In this document: piece by piece, positions 5,196-5,559 of the stretch | Numbering within the stretch: position 1 is the stretch's first letter | How the letters are laid out: every line of letters begins with the position of its first letter | Assembly: GCA_021817025.1 (NCBI GenBank) | Contig: JAKAWF010000253.1 | Span: 1-5,559 of the forward strand | Length of the DNA stretch: 5,559 bases | Direction of reading: 5' to 3' | Origin: a bacterium | Lineage (GTDB): Bacteria > Chloroflexota > Dormibacteria > UBA8260 > Bog-877 | Position numbers and translations under genes: made by a program | The notes under the pieces: generated by a model | Databases searched by the model: none | Told to the model about the DNA's origin: nothing | What the model saw: only the letters and a program-made list of their open reading frames with translations

Positions 5196-5559
5196 ATGCA
5201 TTCCGTAGGGCGGAATTTAGGTGGAGATCAGAATTTGCCCTCGGGAGCGCTCGACCGAGTCCTCGACGTATTGGAGGCCGTGATGCAGCTGGGCAGTGAT
5301 GGGACGCTGGCGGAAATCGCCGCCGGCGCGCAGGCCCCCAAGTCGAGCACACATCGCGTGCTTGGCGGCCTCGTCCGGCGGGGCTATGTGACGGCCCGCG
5401 ACCACGGCCACTATGGGCCTGGGCCCAAGATCTTCGTCGTGGCAGGGATGGCTAACGGGATCCGCGATTACGCGCTGATCGCGAGCGCGGCTCTCGATGA
5501 CCTCCGCCGCCATACCAGTGACACCATTCACCTCGCGCTGCTGGTGGGCGAAGCTGCCG
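5196..5559 (+). CDS. IclR-family transcriptional regulator, 3' end cut by window edge
   Basis: A DNA-binding regulator divergent from the catabolic operon and probably its local regulator, sensing a pathway intermediate. The visible 121 residues hold the IclR winged helix-turn-helix: ALDRVLDVLEAV (18-29), TLAEIAAGAQAPKSSTHRVLGGLVRRGYV (37-65, with the recognition helix around PKSSTHRVL), a short wing YGPGPKI (73-79), the linker helix, and the start of the ligand domain (TIHLALLVGEAA). ATG at 5196 is the longest in-frame start but has no Shine-Dalgarno site and would need a near-leaderless transcript. TTG at 5235 is a serious alternative: GGTGGAG (5220-5226) lies 8 nt upstream, and the protein would begin close to the conserved domain. 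With that start the palindrome 5200-5216 falls in the 5' leader; with ATG 5196 it covers codons 2-7. Effector unknown. Confidence 0.9.
   Translation, partial: MHSVGRNLGGDQNLPSGALDRVLDVLEAVMQLGSDGTLAEIAAGAQAPKSSTHRVLGGLVRRGYVTARDHGHYGPGPKIFVVAGMANGIRDYALIASAALDDLRRHTSDTIHLALLVGEAA
5200..5216. promoter_or_regulatory. Candidate operator 2, palindrome ATTCCG-N5-CGGAAT
   Basis: A second exact copy of the arms ATTCCG (5200-5205) and CGGAAT (5211-5216) with the same 5-bp spacer. Both copies also share T as the first and G as the last spacer base. It lies about 12 bp downstream of the predicted transcription start of the IclR gene, a position fit for autorepression. The centres of the two copies are 140 bp apart, so DNA looping between two bound dimers is possible but is only a guess. 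Confidence 0.65.

Overview
The window is GC-rich (about two thirds G+C by eye), densely coding bacterial DNA. Start codons are mixed ATG/GTG, and several genes have clear Shine-Dalgarno sites. Base composition, an FGGY kinase/IclR-type sugar locus and a possible short-leader promoter would fit Actinomycetota, Chloroflexota or a related high-GC group. No phylogenetic marker is present, so this is only an impression. There is no sign of phage, IS elements, CRISPR or RNA genes.

Layout: five genes lie head-to-tail on the minus strand and read from right to left. They are a PfkB-family 2-keto-3-deoxygluconate (KDG) kinase (3852-4910), a KDPG-type aldolase (3134-3829), an FGGY carbohydrate kinase (1479-2987), a zinc-dependent medium-chain dehydrogenase of the sorbitol/L-idonate dehydrogenase type (425-1432), and a short-chain dehydrogenase cut by the left edge (1-435). 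Divergent from them on the plus strand is an IclR-family regulator (from 5196), cut by the right edge. Gaps are 22 bp (KDG kinase/aldolase), 146 bp (aldolase/FGGY kinase) and 46 bp (FGGY kinase/zinc dehydrogenase). The two dehydrogenase genes overlap by 11 bp. This looks like one catabolic operon with a divergent local regulator.

Function: the set reads as a sugar-acid (hexonate) catabolic cluster feeding the lower Entner-Doudoroff route. The two dehydrogenases could interconvert hexonates through a keto intermediate, as IdnD and IdnO do for L-idonate, 5-ketogluconate and gluconate. The FGGY kinase could phosphorylate a hexonate or ketose. KDG kinase makes KDPG (or a stereoisomer), and the aldolase splits it to pyruvate and glyceraldehyde 3-phosphate. 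The dehydratase and transporter that such a pathway needs are not in the window, and the substrate is unknown.

The most interesting non-coding signal is in the 285-bp divergent region. Two copies of a 17-bp palindrome, ATTCCG-N5-CGGAAT, occur there. One overlaps a candidate -35 box of the minus-strand operon. The other lies just downstream of a near-consensus sigma70 promoter for the IclR gene. They are strong candidates for the operators of this regulator.
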